Assembly (NCBI GenBank): GCA_005793295.1
Contig: SXSX01000224.1
Coordinates: forward strand, 1-6,870
From: Burkholderiales bacterium
Lineage (GTDB): Bacteria; Pseudomonadota; Gammaproteobacteria; Burkholderiales; Burkholderiaceae_C
Length of the DNA: 6,870 nt
Reading direction: 5' to 3'
The notes below the pieces were generated by a model. That model saw only the letters and a program-made list of their open reading frames with translations, ran no database searches and had not been told where the DNA came from. The translations under genes were made by a program, and so were the position numbers. Below are positions 1 through 6,564 of the stretch, in pieces. Numbering within the stretch: the first letter of the stretch is position 1; each line of letters opens with the position of its first letter.

Positions 1-1020
1 CGAGGGCATCGGAACACCCATATAGTGTTGCGCCAAGAAGGCTGCCAATACTTGCGCCTCAACTGAAACAGGGATAGCGTCAGCGGTTTCCTCTTGAATG
101 AGCACTGCTGCATCTTCGACGTGAATAGGGAAATACGGCCGGTCCCCCAGATGACGGCCTCCGCGCACCATCGCAAGATTGACACAGGCTTTGCCACCTT
201 GTACTTTGACAGCCAGTATGTCGACATCGCGGTCAGAGACGTTGTCAACCGACTGTTGGTGCAAGACGCTTGAGAGCGCCGCCACTTGGTTGCGAAGTTC
301 TGCTGCTTGTTCAAACTCCAATCGATCGGCATGCGCCATCATTCGAATTTCCAAATCTTTTAATACCTCTTGCGCATCACCGCGCAAAAATTTCTCCGCG
401 TTGCTTACGTCTTGGGCGTAGTCTGGAGCAGTGATGTGACCCACACAGGGGCCCGAGCAGCGTTTGATTTGGTACAACAAACATGGCCGGGTGCGGTTGC
501 TAAACACCGAGTCTTCGCAAGTACGCAGGCGAAAAACTTTTTGCATCAGCAAAATAGCTTCTTTCACAGCCCATGCGCTGGGATACGGCCCAAAGTAATG
601 GTGTTTTTTCTCAACCCCGCCGCGGTAGTACGCCACGCGGGAAAACTGCATCGGGGATACGCTGGATGAAGCCGACTCCAATAAAGCCGCTGTCATCTTG
701 AGGTAGGGGTAACTTTTGTCGTCTCGGAAAAGAATGTTGTATTTGGGGCTCAGCGTCTTGATCAGGTTGTTTTCCAAAAGCAAGGCTTCGGCTTCGGAAC
801 GGACCACCGTGGTCTCTAAACGCGCAATCTTTCCCACCATGTGGCCGATGCGGGTTCCGCCGTGGTTTTTTTGGAAATAACTAGAAACGCGTTTTTTGAG
901 GCTGATGGCTTTGCCCACATACAAGACATTGCCGTTGGCGTCAAAATACCGGTAAACGCCGGGCAACAGCGGCAGCGCAGCCACTTGGCTTAGAAGTTCT
1001 TCTGAATGGGGCGACGTCAT
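1..1020 (-). CDS. uvrC: UvrABC excinuclease subunit C, N-terminal 340 residues (cut by left window edge)
   Basis: UvrC makes the two incisions flanking a DNA lesion after UvrA/UvrB recognition (cytoplasmic nucleotide excision repair). The reading frame is open from the ATG at 1020 to base 1. The N-terminal GIY-YIG nuclease domain (about residues 15-100) shows GVY at 21-23 and YVGKA at 34-38. Residues equivalent to the known catalytic set are Tyr34, Lys37, Arg44, Glu83 and Asn95. A Cys-containing stretch (RTCED, then CLLYQIKRCSGPC) follows. The UVR motif that binds UvrB lies at about 212-247 (LEFEQAAELRNQV). The RNase H-like nuclease and HhH domains, needed for the 5' cut, fall outside the window; the family is about 600-680 residues long. 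Odd: about 17 Ala/Leu/Ser-rich residues (111-127) lie between YPYLKMT and RVAYYRG where I remember about 5-6. No Shine-Dalgarno precedes the ATG. The gene is divergent from earP. The assignment is very secure. Confidence 0.96.
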   Translation of the reverse strand, partial: MTSPHSEELLSQVAALPLLPGVYRYFDANGNVLYVGKAISLKKRVSSYFQKNHGGTRIGHMVGKIARLETTVVRSEAEALLLENNLIKTLSPKYNILFRDDKSYPYLKMTAALLESASSSVSPMQFSRVAYYRGGVEKKHHYFGPYPSAWAVKEAILLMQKVFRLRTCEDSVFSNRTRPCLLYQIKRCSGPCVGHITAPDYAQDVSNAEKFLRGDAQEVLKDLEIRMMAHADRLEFEQAAELRNQVAALSSVLHQQSVDNVSDRDVDILAVKVQGGKACVNLAMVRGGRHLGDRPYFPIHVEDAAVLIQEETADAIPVSVEAQVLAAFLAQHYMGVPMPS

Positions 1021-1026
1021 TGCGCT

Positions 1027-1055
1027 ATTGTCAGGGCTTTGCTGGAAAATTCCAA
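1027..1055 (-). promoter_or_regulatory. Candidate sigma70 promoter for uvrC
   Basis: On the minus strand a TTGGAA (1055-1050) is followed by a 17-base spacer and GACAAT (1032-1027). Each matches the consensus at four of six positions. The -10 ends six bases before the uvrC ATG, so transcription would begin at or next to the start codon. That fits the absence of a Shine-Dalgarno. This is an inference from spacing and weak consensus only. Confidence 0.35.
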
Positions 1056-1089
1056 AGCATCGCGTCAGAATTTGAAAATCAAAAATCGC

Positions 1090-1095
1090 GACAAT
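1090..1095 (+). promoter_or_regulatory. Candidate -10 element ahead of earP
   Basis: GACAAT lies exactly six bases before the ATG at 1102, the same arrangement as at uvrC. There is no good -35 at 16-18 bases. A TTGAAA at 1072-1077 is only 12 bases upstream, too close for this -10. Paired instead with CTCAAT (1096-1101) it would give an 18-base spacer and a start of transcription inside the annotated reading frame. Weak evidence. Confidence 0.2.
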
Positions 1096-1101
1096 CTCAA
1101 T

Positions 1102-2277
1102 ATGAACATCCCAGCAACGAGCCCAAACGCTCCAGCCAATCAAACGAACCTTCAAGGTGAGGGGCTGTTGTGGGATGTTTTTTGCCGTGTGATCGATAAC
1201 TTTGGCGATGTCGGCGTGTGCTGGCGCTTGTGCGCCGACCTAGCAGGGCGCGGCCAGCGCGTCCGGCTTTGGCTTGCCGATGGGAGCACCCTGGCTTGGA
1301 TGGCGCCGGGTGCGTTGGAAGGGCAACACGCCAACATCACCGTCCACCCTTGGTTGGAAACAATGGATTCCCAAGGCCTAGAAGCCTTGCAACCAGCCAA
1401 CGTGTGGATTGAAGCCTTTGGCTGCGACATACCGCCAGTATTTATTTCAGGTTACCGACAACACACAGAAGTCGCCCCGTGTTGGATTAACTTGGAATAC
1501 CTATCGGCGGAGTCTTTTGTGGAACGCTCGCATACCCTGCCCTCCCCCGTGATGTCGGGCCCGGCTATAGGATGGACCAAATACTTTTACTACCCGGGAT
1601 TCACAGAAAAAACGGGGGGGTTGTTGCGAGAGCCTTGGATTCAAGACCGCCTAACTCTAAGGAGCGAAGCGTCCAAAGCAGCCTGGTTACAAAAGTTTGG
1701 CGTCAATTGGAAAGGCGAAAAACTCATCTCCTTGTTTTGCTATGCATCAGCGACAGTTACCGGACTTTTGGAATCCTTAAAGGATTTCGGTGAACCTATA
1801 CACCTGCTCGTAACCGAAGGCAAAGCCAAAACAGCGGTGCAAAAAATCCTAAGTACGACATTTGAATCGCGCTCATTAAAAGTAAGCTACCTTCCCTTGA
1901 TTTCGCAGACTGAGTATGACTATCTGCTCTGGGCTTGCGACCTGAATTTTGTCAGGGGTGAGGACTCCTTGGTCAGAGCGCTTTGGGCGGGCAAGCCCCT
2001 AGTTTGGCAGATTTACCCGCAAGAGGATGGGGCCCACCACGCCAAACTCCAAGCCTTTTTGGATCGGATGGAGGCACCTCCGTCTTTGCAGCAATGGCAC
2101 CTGTACTGGAACGGATTGACTAACCAAGATTCGGCAAAAACTCTAAATGCCCAAGTCTGGACCGAGTGGCAATCCACCGCCTCGGCCTTTCGAGGCCGTT
2201 TAGAGTCGCAGACCGATTTGACGCATCAACTGATTGAATTCGTTGAAGCTCAGGGAGAAGCGGTTAAAAAACGATAA
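1102..2277 (+). CDS. earP: EarP, EF-P arginine rhamnosyltransferase
   Basis: EarP transfers rhamnose from dTDP-L-rhamnose to an arginine of elongation factor P, activating it for rescue of polyproline-stalled ribosomes. The 391-residue product has the GT-B glycosyltransferase layout of the family. The N-terminal signature FCRVIDNFGDVGVCW (27-41) carries Asp32 and Asp36, matching the conserved aspartates. INLEYLSAE lies at 129-137 and a PGF...TGG segment at 165-173. The C-terminal nucleotide-sugar site GEDSLVRA has Glu287/Asp288, followed by WAGKP and IYPQ (Tyr305). The frame opens at 1006, but that overlaps the start of uvrC. I chose the ATG at 1102, which still leaves about 22 Pro/Asn/Ala-rich residues before the conserved core. 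A TTG at 1168 behind an AAGGTGAGG is a real alternative. efp follows 107 bases downstream. Family assignment is firm; the start is not. Confidence 0.93.
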   Translation: MNIPATSPNAPANQTNLQGEGLLWDVFCRVIDNFGDVGVCWRLCADLAGRGQRVRLWLADGSTLAWMAPGALEGQHANITVHPWLETMDSQGLEALQPANVWIEAFGCDIPPVFISGYRQHTEVAPCWINLEYLSAESFVERSHTLPSPVMSGPAIGWTKYFYYPGFTEKTGGLLREPWIQDRLTLRSEASKAAWLQKFGVNWKGEKLISLFCYASATVTGLLESLKDFGEPIHLLVTEGKAKTAVQKILSTTFESRSLKVSYLPLISQTEYDYLLWACDLNFVRGEDSLVRALWAGKPLVWQIYPQEDGAHHAKLQAFLDRMEAPPSLQQWHLYWNGLTNQDSAKTLNAQVWTEWQSTASAFRGRLESQTDLTHQLIEFVEAQGEAVKKR

Positions 2278-2299
2278 AATCCAAGGCTTTGCTGATGAA

Positions 2300-2345
2300 G
2301 CCGCGCCTTTAGCGGAAAAAATCATGCCCCGCCGCACTCAGCGGC
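2300..2345 (+). other. Complementary GC-rich repeats in the efp leader
   Basis: The earP-efp gap contains GCCGC at 2300-2304 and 2331-2335, with their complements GCGG at 2312-2315 and GCGGC at 2341-2345. They can form two adjacent small hairpins: CCGC with GCGG around a 7-base loop, and GCCGC with GCGGC around ACTCA. Alternatively the first GCCGC can pair with the last GCGGC. Neither hairpin is followed by a U-run on the plus strand, so neither is an intrinsic terminator for earP. Function unknown; the stems are short and could be chance. Confidence 0.3.
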
Positions 2346-2384
2346 CTATACAACGCTTTTAGCGCCACACCAAACTTTTCACCT

Positions 2385-2939
2385 ATGAAAACCGCTCAAG
2401 AAATTCGCGCCGGCAACGTCATCATGCACGGCAAAGACCCCATGGTTGTTCTGAAAACAGAATACAGCCGCGGCGGCCGTAACTCGGCAACCGTGCGCAT
2501 GAAGCTTAAAAGCCTGATTGCCAATTTTGGAACAGAGGTCGTTTTCAAAGCCGACGACAAGATGGACCAGGTCATCTTGGATAAAAAAGAGTGCACTTAC
2601 TCTTATTTCGCTGACCCTATGTACGTTTGCATGGACGAAGAGTTCAACCAATACGAAGTCGAAGCGGAAAACATGGGTGATTCTTTGAACTACCTCGAAG
2701 ATGGCATGTCTGTCGAAGTGGTTTTTTATGACGGCAAAGCGATTTCTGTGGAATTGCCAACCAGCGTTGTGCGCGAGATCACTTGGACTGAGCCTGCCGT
2801 CAAAGGCGATACCTCTGGCAAGGTGCTCAAGCCTGCGAAAATTGCAACCGGCTTTGAAGTGGGTGTTCCCATTTTCGTGGCCCAAGGCGACAAGGTAGAG
2901 ATTGACACCCGTACCGGCGAATACCGTAAACGCGTGTAA
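2385..2939 (+). CDS. efp: Translation elongation factor P
   Basis: EF-P binds between the P and E sites of ribosomes stalled on consecutive prolines and promotes peptide bond formation. The 184-residue length is typical. The N-terminal KOW-like domain (about 1-62) carries the modification loop SRGGRNS with arginine at position 32, the residue rhamnosylated in EarP-type organisms, rather than the lysine used with EpmA/EpmB. Two OB-like domains follow (about 65-127 and 128-184). The C-terminus ends in the family signature IDTRTGEYRKRV. The first ATG of the frame gives the canonical MKTAQEIRAG start. No Shine-Dalgarno is visible; the bases before the ATG are pyrimidine-rich. Its modifying enzyme gene earP is directly upstream, and a strong intrinsic terminator begins 15 bases after the stop codon. 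The long minus-strand frame opposite it is a shadow. Confidence 0.98.
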   Translation: MKTAQEIRAGNVIMHGKDPMVVLKTEYSRGGRNSATVRMKLKSLIANFGTEVVFKADDKMDQVILDKKECTYSYFADPMYVCMDEEFNQYEVEAENMGDSLNYLEDGMSVEVVFYDGKAISVELPTSVVREITWTEPAVKGDTSGKVLKPAKIATGFEVGVPIFVAQGDKVEIDTRTGEYRKRV

Positions 2940-2954
2940 GGGCCAAGGCCCAAC

Positions 2955-2982
2955 AAAGAGCTCCTTTTAGGAGCTTTTTTTT
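2955..2982 (+). terminator. Rho-independent terminator after efp
   Basis: AGCTCC (2959-2964), loop TTTTA (2965-2969) and GGAGCT (2970-2975) form a perfect six-pair stem. It extends through a G-U pair and A-U pairs at the base and runs into eight T residues (2975-2982). Position and polarity fit termination of the earP-efp transcript and separate it from the LOG-family gene. Confidence 0.88.
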
Positions 2983-3004
2983 CGTCTCCCTCGGCGGTTT
3001 GCTC

Positions 3005-3010
3005 CACAAT
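3005..3010 (+). promoter_or_regulatory. Candidate -10 element ahead of the LOG-family gene
   Basis: CACAAT ends six bases before the ATG at 3017, and a strong terminator lies just upstream, so this gene needs its own promoter. No convincing -35 is found at 16-18 bases upstream. The spacing would give a leaderless or near-leaderless transcript. Weak evidence. Confidence 0.22.
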
Positions 3011-3016
3011 GGGGGA

Positions 3017-3880
3017 ATGGAAAACACCAACAATTTATCAGAGAACCGTTTAGCCGACGCTTGGGCGGAGTTAGGGAGCTATGCGGGCAAGTCCCACCTT
3101 TTAGAGGCCGATGCCAATCGTCTTGCCTTTGCCGACCCTGAGTTTTTACTGCGCAGAGAAACTCGCGGTATCCGATTTCAACTGGAAATGCTCAAGCCAG
3201 AGCTCAGCCAAGCGCAACAAGGCATCGAACACACCGTGGTGGTCTTTGGTAGCGCCCGTTTTTGCGCCCCTGATGTGGCCCAAGCCGCCCTGCTACAAGC
3301 CCAACAAAGCGACAACCCGACCGTATTGGCGCAAGCACAATTGCACGTTCGCAATGCAGAGCGCTATGAACAAGCGCGAATTTTTGCGCAGCTGGTGGCT
3401 AAAGATAACTTAAACACCCCGATAGACAAACGCTTTTTCATATGTACAGGCGGCGGGCCCGGCATCATGGAAGCCGCTAACCGCGGTGCCCATGAAGTGG
3501 GCGCCATGACCATTGGGTTAAACATCACCCTGCCCCACGAGCAACAGCCCAACCCCTACATCACACCCTCTTTGAACTTTAAGTTTCATTACTTCGCTGC
3601 AAGAAAAATGCATTTTGTGATGCGGGCAAAAGCACTGGTGGCCTTTCCCGGAGGATTTGGAACCTTAGATGAATTGTTTGAAATCATCACCTTGGTGCAA
3701 ACCCAAAAAGCCAAACCGGTTCCTATTATTCTTTTCGGAAGTGACTATTGGAAACGTTTGATCAACTTTGATGTACTGGTTGAAGAAGGAACGATTCATC
3801 GCTCCGACCTAGACCTCATTCATTACAGCGATGATCCGCAAGAAGCATGGGATTACATCAAGAATTTTTATCAGCTTTGA
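3017..3880 (+). CDS. LOG-family Rossmann-fold protein (predicted nucleotide 5'-monophosphate phosphoribohydrolase)
   Basis: LOG enzymes split the N-glycosidic bond of nucleoside monophosphates, releasing base and ribose 5-phosphate. In plants and some bacteria the substrate is a cytokinin nucleotide; in most bacteria the natural substrate is uncertain. The 287-residue product has a non-catalytic N-terminal extension (about 1-70), then the Rossmann core starting VVVFGSARF (74-82). The phosphate-binding GGGPGIMEAANRG begins at 145, and the signature PGGFGTLDE is at 211-219. Arg196 and Glu219 are spaced like the catalytic Arg/Glu pair of plant LOG proteins. The ATG at 3017 was preferred over an upstream in-frame TTG at 2999; a GGGGGA touches the ATG directly, too close for a normal ribosome site. 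It sits alone between the efp terminator and the convergent MFS gene. The only candidate terminator is a weak AGCT/AGCT hairpin over the stop. Family is secure; substrate is not known. Confidence 0.9.
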   Translation: MENTNNLSENRLADAWAELGSYAGKSHLLEADANRLAFADPEFLLRRETRGIRFQLEMLKPELSQAQQGIEHTVVVFGSARFCAPDVAQAALLQAQQSDNPTVLAQAQLHVRNAERYEQARIFAQLVAKDNLNTPIDKRFFICTGGGPGIMEAANRGAHEVGAMTIGLNITLPHEQQPNPYITPSLNFKFHYFAARKMHFVMRAKALVAFPGGFGTLDELFEIITLVQTQKAKPVPIILFGSDYWKRLINFDVLVEEGTIHRSDLDLIHYSDDPQEAWDYIKNFYQL

Positions 3881-3899
3881 GCTTTTCTTACGCGTTCTT

Positions 3900-5099
3900 T
3901 TAAGGCCGAATTTTCCAAGCTACGCGCGATCCCAATGCGACCATGGTTCCCACGGTCCAAAAAACAATAGGAACTCCCACCAGCACTCCCGCCGTTCCAA
4001 AGATCAAGGGCATCACCACGCTTGAAAAATTAATAGCCATTAAGCGCAAGCCCAAAGCTTGACCGTGTTGGTCGTGAGGCGTGATTTGGTGGAGCATGCT
4101 CATGATCATGGGTTGTACCGAACCCAAGCTGAGTCCCAATAGAACAGAACACAACCCCATCGCCCACGCTGAGTGCATCAAGGGGTAGACCACGAACAAG
4201 GCGGCAGTCATGAGCATGGCTAAAGCAACAACCACCCACTCTTTAAGGTGAGAAGCCCAAAACGGCATCAGCACGCGAATTAAAGCGGCTGCAATTGCAA
4301 ATCCACCAAGAATGGTGCCGATGACTGAGGCACTCAACCCTCTTTCATGCCCCAGAACAGGGACGACAAACGTGTGCACATCCCAACACGAAGACAGCAG
4401 CCAATTGACCAATAACAGATTGCGCATGCGTGGGGCATGCAACAAATACCACGCAGAGCGGGGTTGATCTCCATGATTGGCTTCAACAGGCGGTAATTCT
4501 TTCGTTTGGCGTATGCACAACCAACTCAAAACCGGCAGGATGCCCATCACCAAAAAGGCGATCCTAAATCCAGAGAATTCCAAATGGGCGGACAAGCCTT
4601 GACCCGCATAATCAATGAGCAGACCGGCACACACGGGCCCTAAAAAATTAGAGATTGCGGGACCGATCGCCAGCCAACTAAAAAACCGTTTGAGCTCAAC
4701 CGCGTCTTTGGCACTGCGACCGACATGGCGCTGCAAGGCAATCGAAGTAGCACCGGTTGCTCCGCCCATGCACAAGGCGCTTACGCACAACACTTCGTAG
4801 CTTGGCCAGAGCATGGGCAAGGCGGCCCCAACCATAGCCACAACAACGCCTATGCCCATGGGCCGACGCAGCCCATGCTGATCTGCGAAGCGGCCTGCAG
4901 GTAACGCTAAAAATACCTGCGTTAAAGAATACAAGGCCAGTAAAACACCAACGTGCAGCGCGCTGTGGCCGAGTTTCAGCGCCAACAAAGGCGCGGCCAA
5001 GCGCATACCGGCCATGCTGGCATGTAAAAAAACATGCCCTACGATCAATCGAGTCAACGCCCAAGAAGCACCTTCTCCCCTGAAGGAGAGAAAACTCAC
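3900..5099 (-). CDS. Major facilitator superfamily transporter, possibly a drug:H+ antiporter type
   Basis: This 399-residue inner-membrane protein is hydrophobic throughout, with about 12 helices. An N-terminal half (helices between about 13 and 197) and a C-terminal half (about 226-395) are separated by a polar loop at 197-224. MFS motif A, AGRFADQHGLRRP, lies between helices 2 and 3 (residues 68-80). In helix 5 a GP (146-147) and a second GP (154-155) followed by AG resemble the antiporter motif C, which suggests an exporter; this is inference, and the substrate cannot be read. The start is a GTG at 5099 whose last two bases share the rmuC TGA, a four-base overlap indicating translational coupling; no better start lies upstream. 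The gene ends 19 bases from the convergent LOG-family gene. It is probably the last gene of a nitroreductase-rmuC-MFS transcript. Confidence 0.88.
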   Translation of the reverse strand: MSFLSFRGEGASWALTRLIVGHVFLHASMAGMRLAAPLLALKLGHSALHVGVLLALYSLTQVFLALPAGRFADQHGLRRPMGIGVVVAMVGAALPMLWPSYEVLCVSALCMGGATGATSIALQRHVGRSAKDAVELKRFFSWLAIGPAISNFLGPVCAGLLIDYAGQGLSAHLEFSGFRIAFLVMGILPVLSWLCIRQTKELPPVEANHGDQPRSAWYLLHAPRMRNLLLVNWLLSSCWDVHTFVVPVLGHERGLSASVIGTILGGFAIAAALIRVLMPFWASHLKEWVVVALAMLMTAALFVVYPLMHSAWAMGLCSVLLGLSLGSVQPMIMSMLHQITPHDQHGQALGLRLMAINFSSVVMPLIFGTAGVLVGVPIVFWTVGTMVALGSRVAWKIRP

Positions 5100-6526
5100 A
5101 ACAAGGATCCGCTGGAGTTTGGCGAGGAAGACTCTAAGGTCGAGTCAGGATCAGTATCGTGGTCTTTATCCATCGGAATCAAATGGGGTACTTGCGCATC
5201 AGGCAAGGCTTCTACTTTTTTCAAAGCGCGACCCATGGCACGGCTGCGCACCTCGGCGTTGTCTAATGTTTTGAGAACACCTTCAGTTTGTGATTTGACC
5301 TTGGCAAGCACATCACCAAACTTTCCAAACTCCGTTTTAACAGCACCCAACACTTGCCAGACTTCGCTGGAGCGTTTTTCTAAGGCCAAAGTTCTAAACC
5401 CCATTTGCAATGAACTCAGCATCGCAAGCAAGGTCGTGGGGCCCGCTAAAGTAATACGGTGCTCACGCTGCAGGGCTTCCATCAGGCCTGGACGGCGCAA
5501 GACTTCAGCGTACAAGCCTTCGGTTGGTAAAAACAAAATCGCAAAATCCGTGGTGTAAGGAGGTTCAATGTATTTTTCTGCAATCGACTTTGCCTCCAGG
5601 CGAATCCGCAGCTCTAGCGCTTTGCCTGCAGCCTCAGCTTCGGCAACATGTGCTCTGCCCTGGGCATCCAATAAACGCTCGTAATCTTCGTTGGGGAACT
5701 TTGCATCAATGGGCAACCACAACGGCGTTCCGTCGTCGGCCTTCCCGGGCAATTTGATCGCAAAATCAACGACGTTTTTACTTCCCGGGCGGGTGGCGAC
5801 TTGAACTGCGTACTGGTCACTGACAAAAACCTGTTCCAACAACGATGCTAATTGCGCTTCACCAAAGATACCGCGCGTTTTTACATTCGTGAGTAAGTGT
5901 TTTAAGTCGCCCACACCTTGGGCAAGGGTTTGCATTTCGCCTAGGCCCTTGTGCACTTGTTCAAGGCGGTCTGCGACTTGTTTAAAACTCTCGCCTAATC
6001 GCGCTTGGAGCGTCGATTGCAGTTTTTCATCGACCGTTGCGCGCATTTCATCCAACTTAGCTGTATTGGTGGTTTGCAACTGCGCCAGTTGTAGGTCCAA
6101 GGTTTGGCGAATTTCAGCCAAACGCCTAGCATTGGATTCACTCAAGCCAGTGAGCTGGGTACTTAAAGTATCCGAGAGTGATTTTTGCAAACCTGCAAGC
6201 TGCTGACCAAAAGCATCGATCTGGGTGTTTTGGGTGCGCGTGGCTTCCGCGCTTTGTTGAACCAAGGTCTGCTGAAACGTCGCAAGGTTTTGAGTGGTCT
6301 CTTGGCGCCCTGCACGTGCTGACTCAGTCAATTCTCGGCGCAGTTCGCGCTCAAGCCGCTCAGCATTGTTTTGAATGCTATTTAAAACTTCTTGGCGCTG
6401 CGCTTGAAGCACAGGGTCATGGGGATCAGATTTATCAGAGCGAAGGCGCAAAACCAGAAAAATAAAAACCAACTGAACCAGCCCCAGCCCGAGCAACACC
6501 CACCAACCATATTCATTCACACGCAT
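5096..6526 (-). CDS. rmuC: RmuC family DNA recombination protein
   Basis: RmuC limits recombination between inverted repeats in E. coli and is predicted to be a membrane-anchored nuclease-like protein; its exact activity is unsettled. The 476-residue product is near the E. coli length. It has one N-terminal membrane helix (about 8-27), then a long Gln/Leu/Glu-rich coiled coil (about 40-200), then the conserved RmuC domain. Asp254, and Asp274 with Lys276 in the IDAKFP motif, match a PD-(D/E)XK-like arrangement. The family block from EPPYTTDFAILFLPTEGLY (from 321) through AGPTTLLAML (about 361-370) is intact. The C-terminus is an acidic, Ser-rich, probably disordered tail. The ATG at 6526 is touched by GGGGA, so the GTG two codons later would be better spaced as a start. 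A nitroreductase gene ends 38 bases upstream, and the MFS gene overlaps its stop. Confidence 0.95.
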   Translation of the reverse strand: MRVNEYGWWVLLGLGLVQLVFIFLVLRLRSDKSDPHDPVLQAQRQEVLNSIQNNAERLERELRRELTESARAGRQETTQNLATFQQTLVQQSAEATRTQNTQIDAFGQQLAGLQKSLSDTLSTQLTGLSESNARRLAEIRQTLDLQLAQLQTTNTAKLDEMRATVDEKLQSTLQARLGESFKQVADRLEQVHKGLGEMQTLAQGVGDLKHLLTNVKTRGIFGEAQLASLLEQVFVSDQYAVQVATRPGSKNVVDFAIKLPGKADDGTPLWLPIDAKFPNEDYERLLDAQGRAHVAEAEAAGKALELRIRLEAKSIAEKYIEPPYTTDFAILFLPTEGLYAEVLRRPGLMEALQREHRITLAGPTTLLAMLSSLQMGFRTLALEKRSSEVWQVLGAVKTEFGKFGDVLAKVKSQTEGVLKTLDNAEVRSRAMGRALKKVEALPDAQVPHLIPMDKDHDTDPDSTLESSSPNSSGSLL

Positions 6527-6564
6527 TCCCCAGTTTCATTATTTCTGCTCATAAACGCGCTGAT

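Noticed and set aside
179..669. Plus-strand frames of 80 and 99 residues at the left end
   Set aside because: They are shadows of uvrC, whose minus-strand frame is open and conserved throughout.
640..690. Possible frameshift or disruption in uvrC
   Set aside because: Conserved UvrC sequence continues in the same frame on both sides with no stop, so an in-frame insertion is the better reading.
2273..2280. GATAAAAT at the end of earP as a promoter -10
   Set aside because: The only TTGAAG-like -35 (2243-2248) is about 26 bases away, too far.
2347..2352. TATACA as a -10 element for efp
   Set aside because: No acceptable -35 lies 16-18 bases upstream (the bases there are ATGCCC-like), so it cannot be supported.
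2379..2885. 168-residue minus-strand open frame opposite efp
   Set aside because: It lies wholly antisense to an unmistakable EF-P gene, resembles no family I know and is explained by the codon pattern of efp.
2941..2950. GGCCAAGGCC inverted repeat after the efp stop
   Set aside because: It is a short palindrome with a two-base centre that cannot form a useful hairpin; the terminator just downstream explains the region.
5034..5558. 174-residue plus-strand open frame opposite rmuC and the start of the MFS gene
   Set aside because: It is antisense to two well-supported genes and its composition resembles no real protein.
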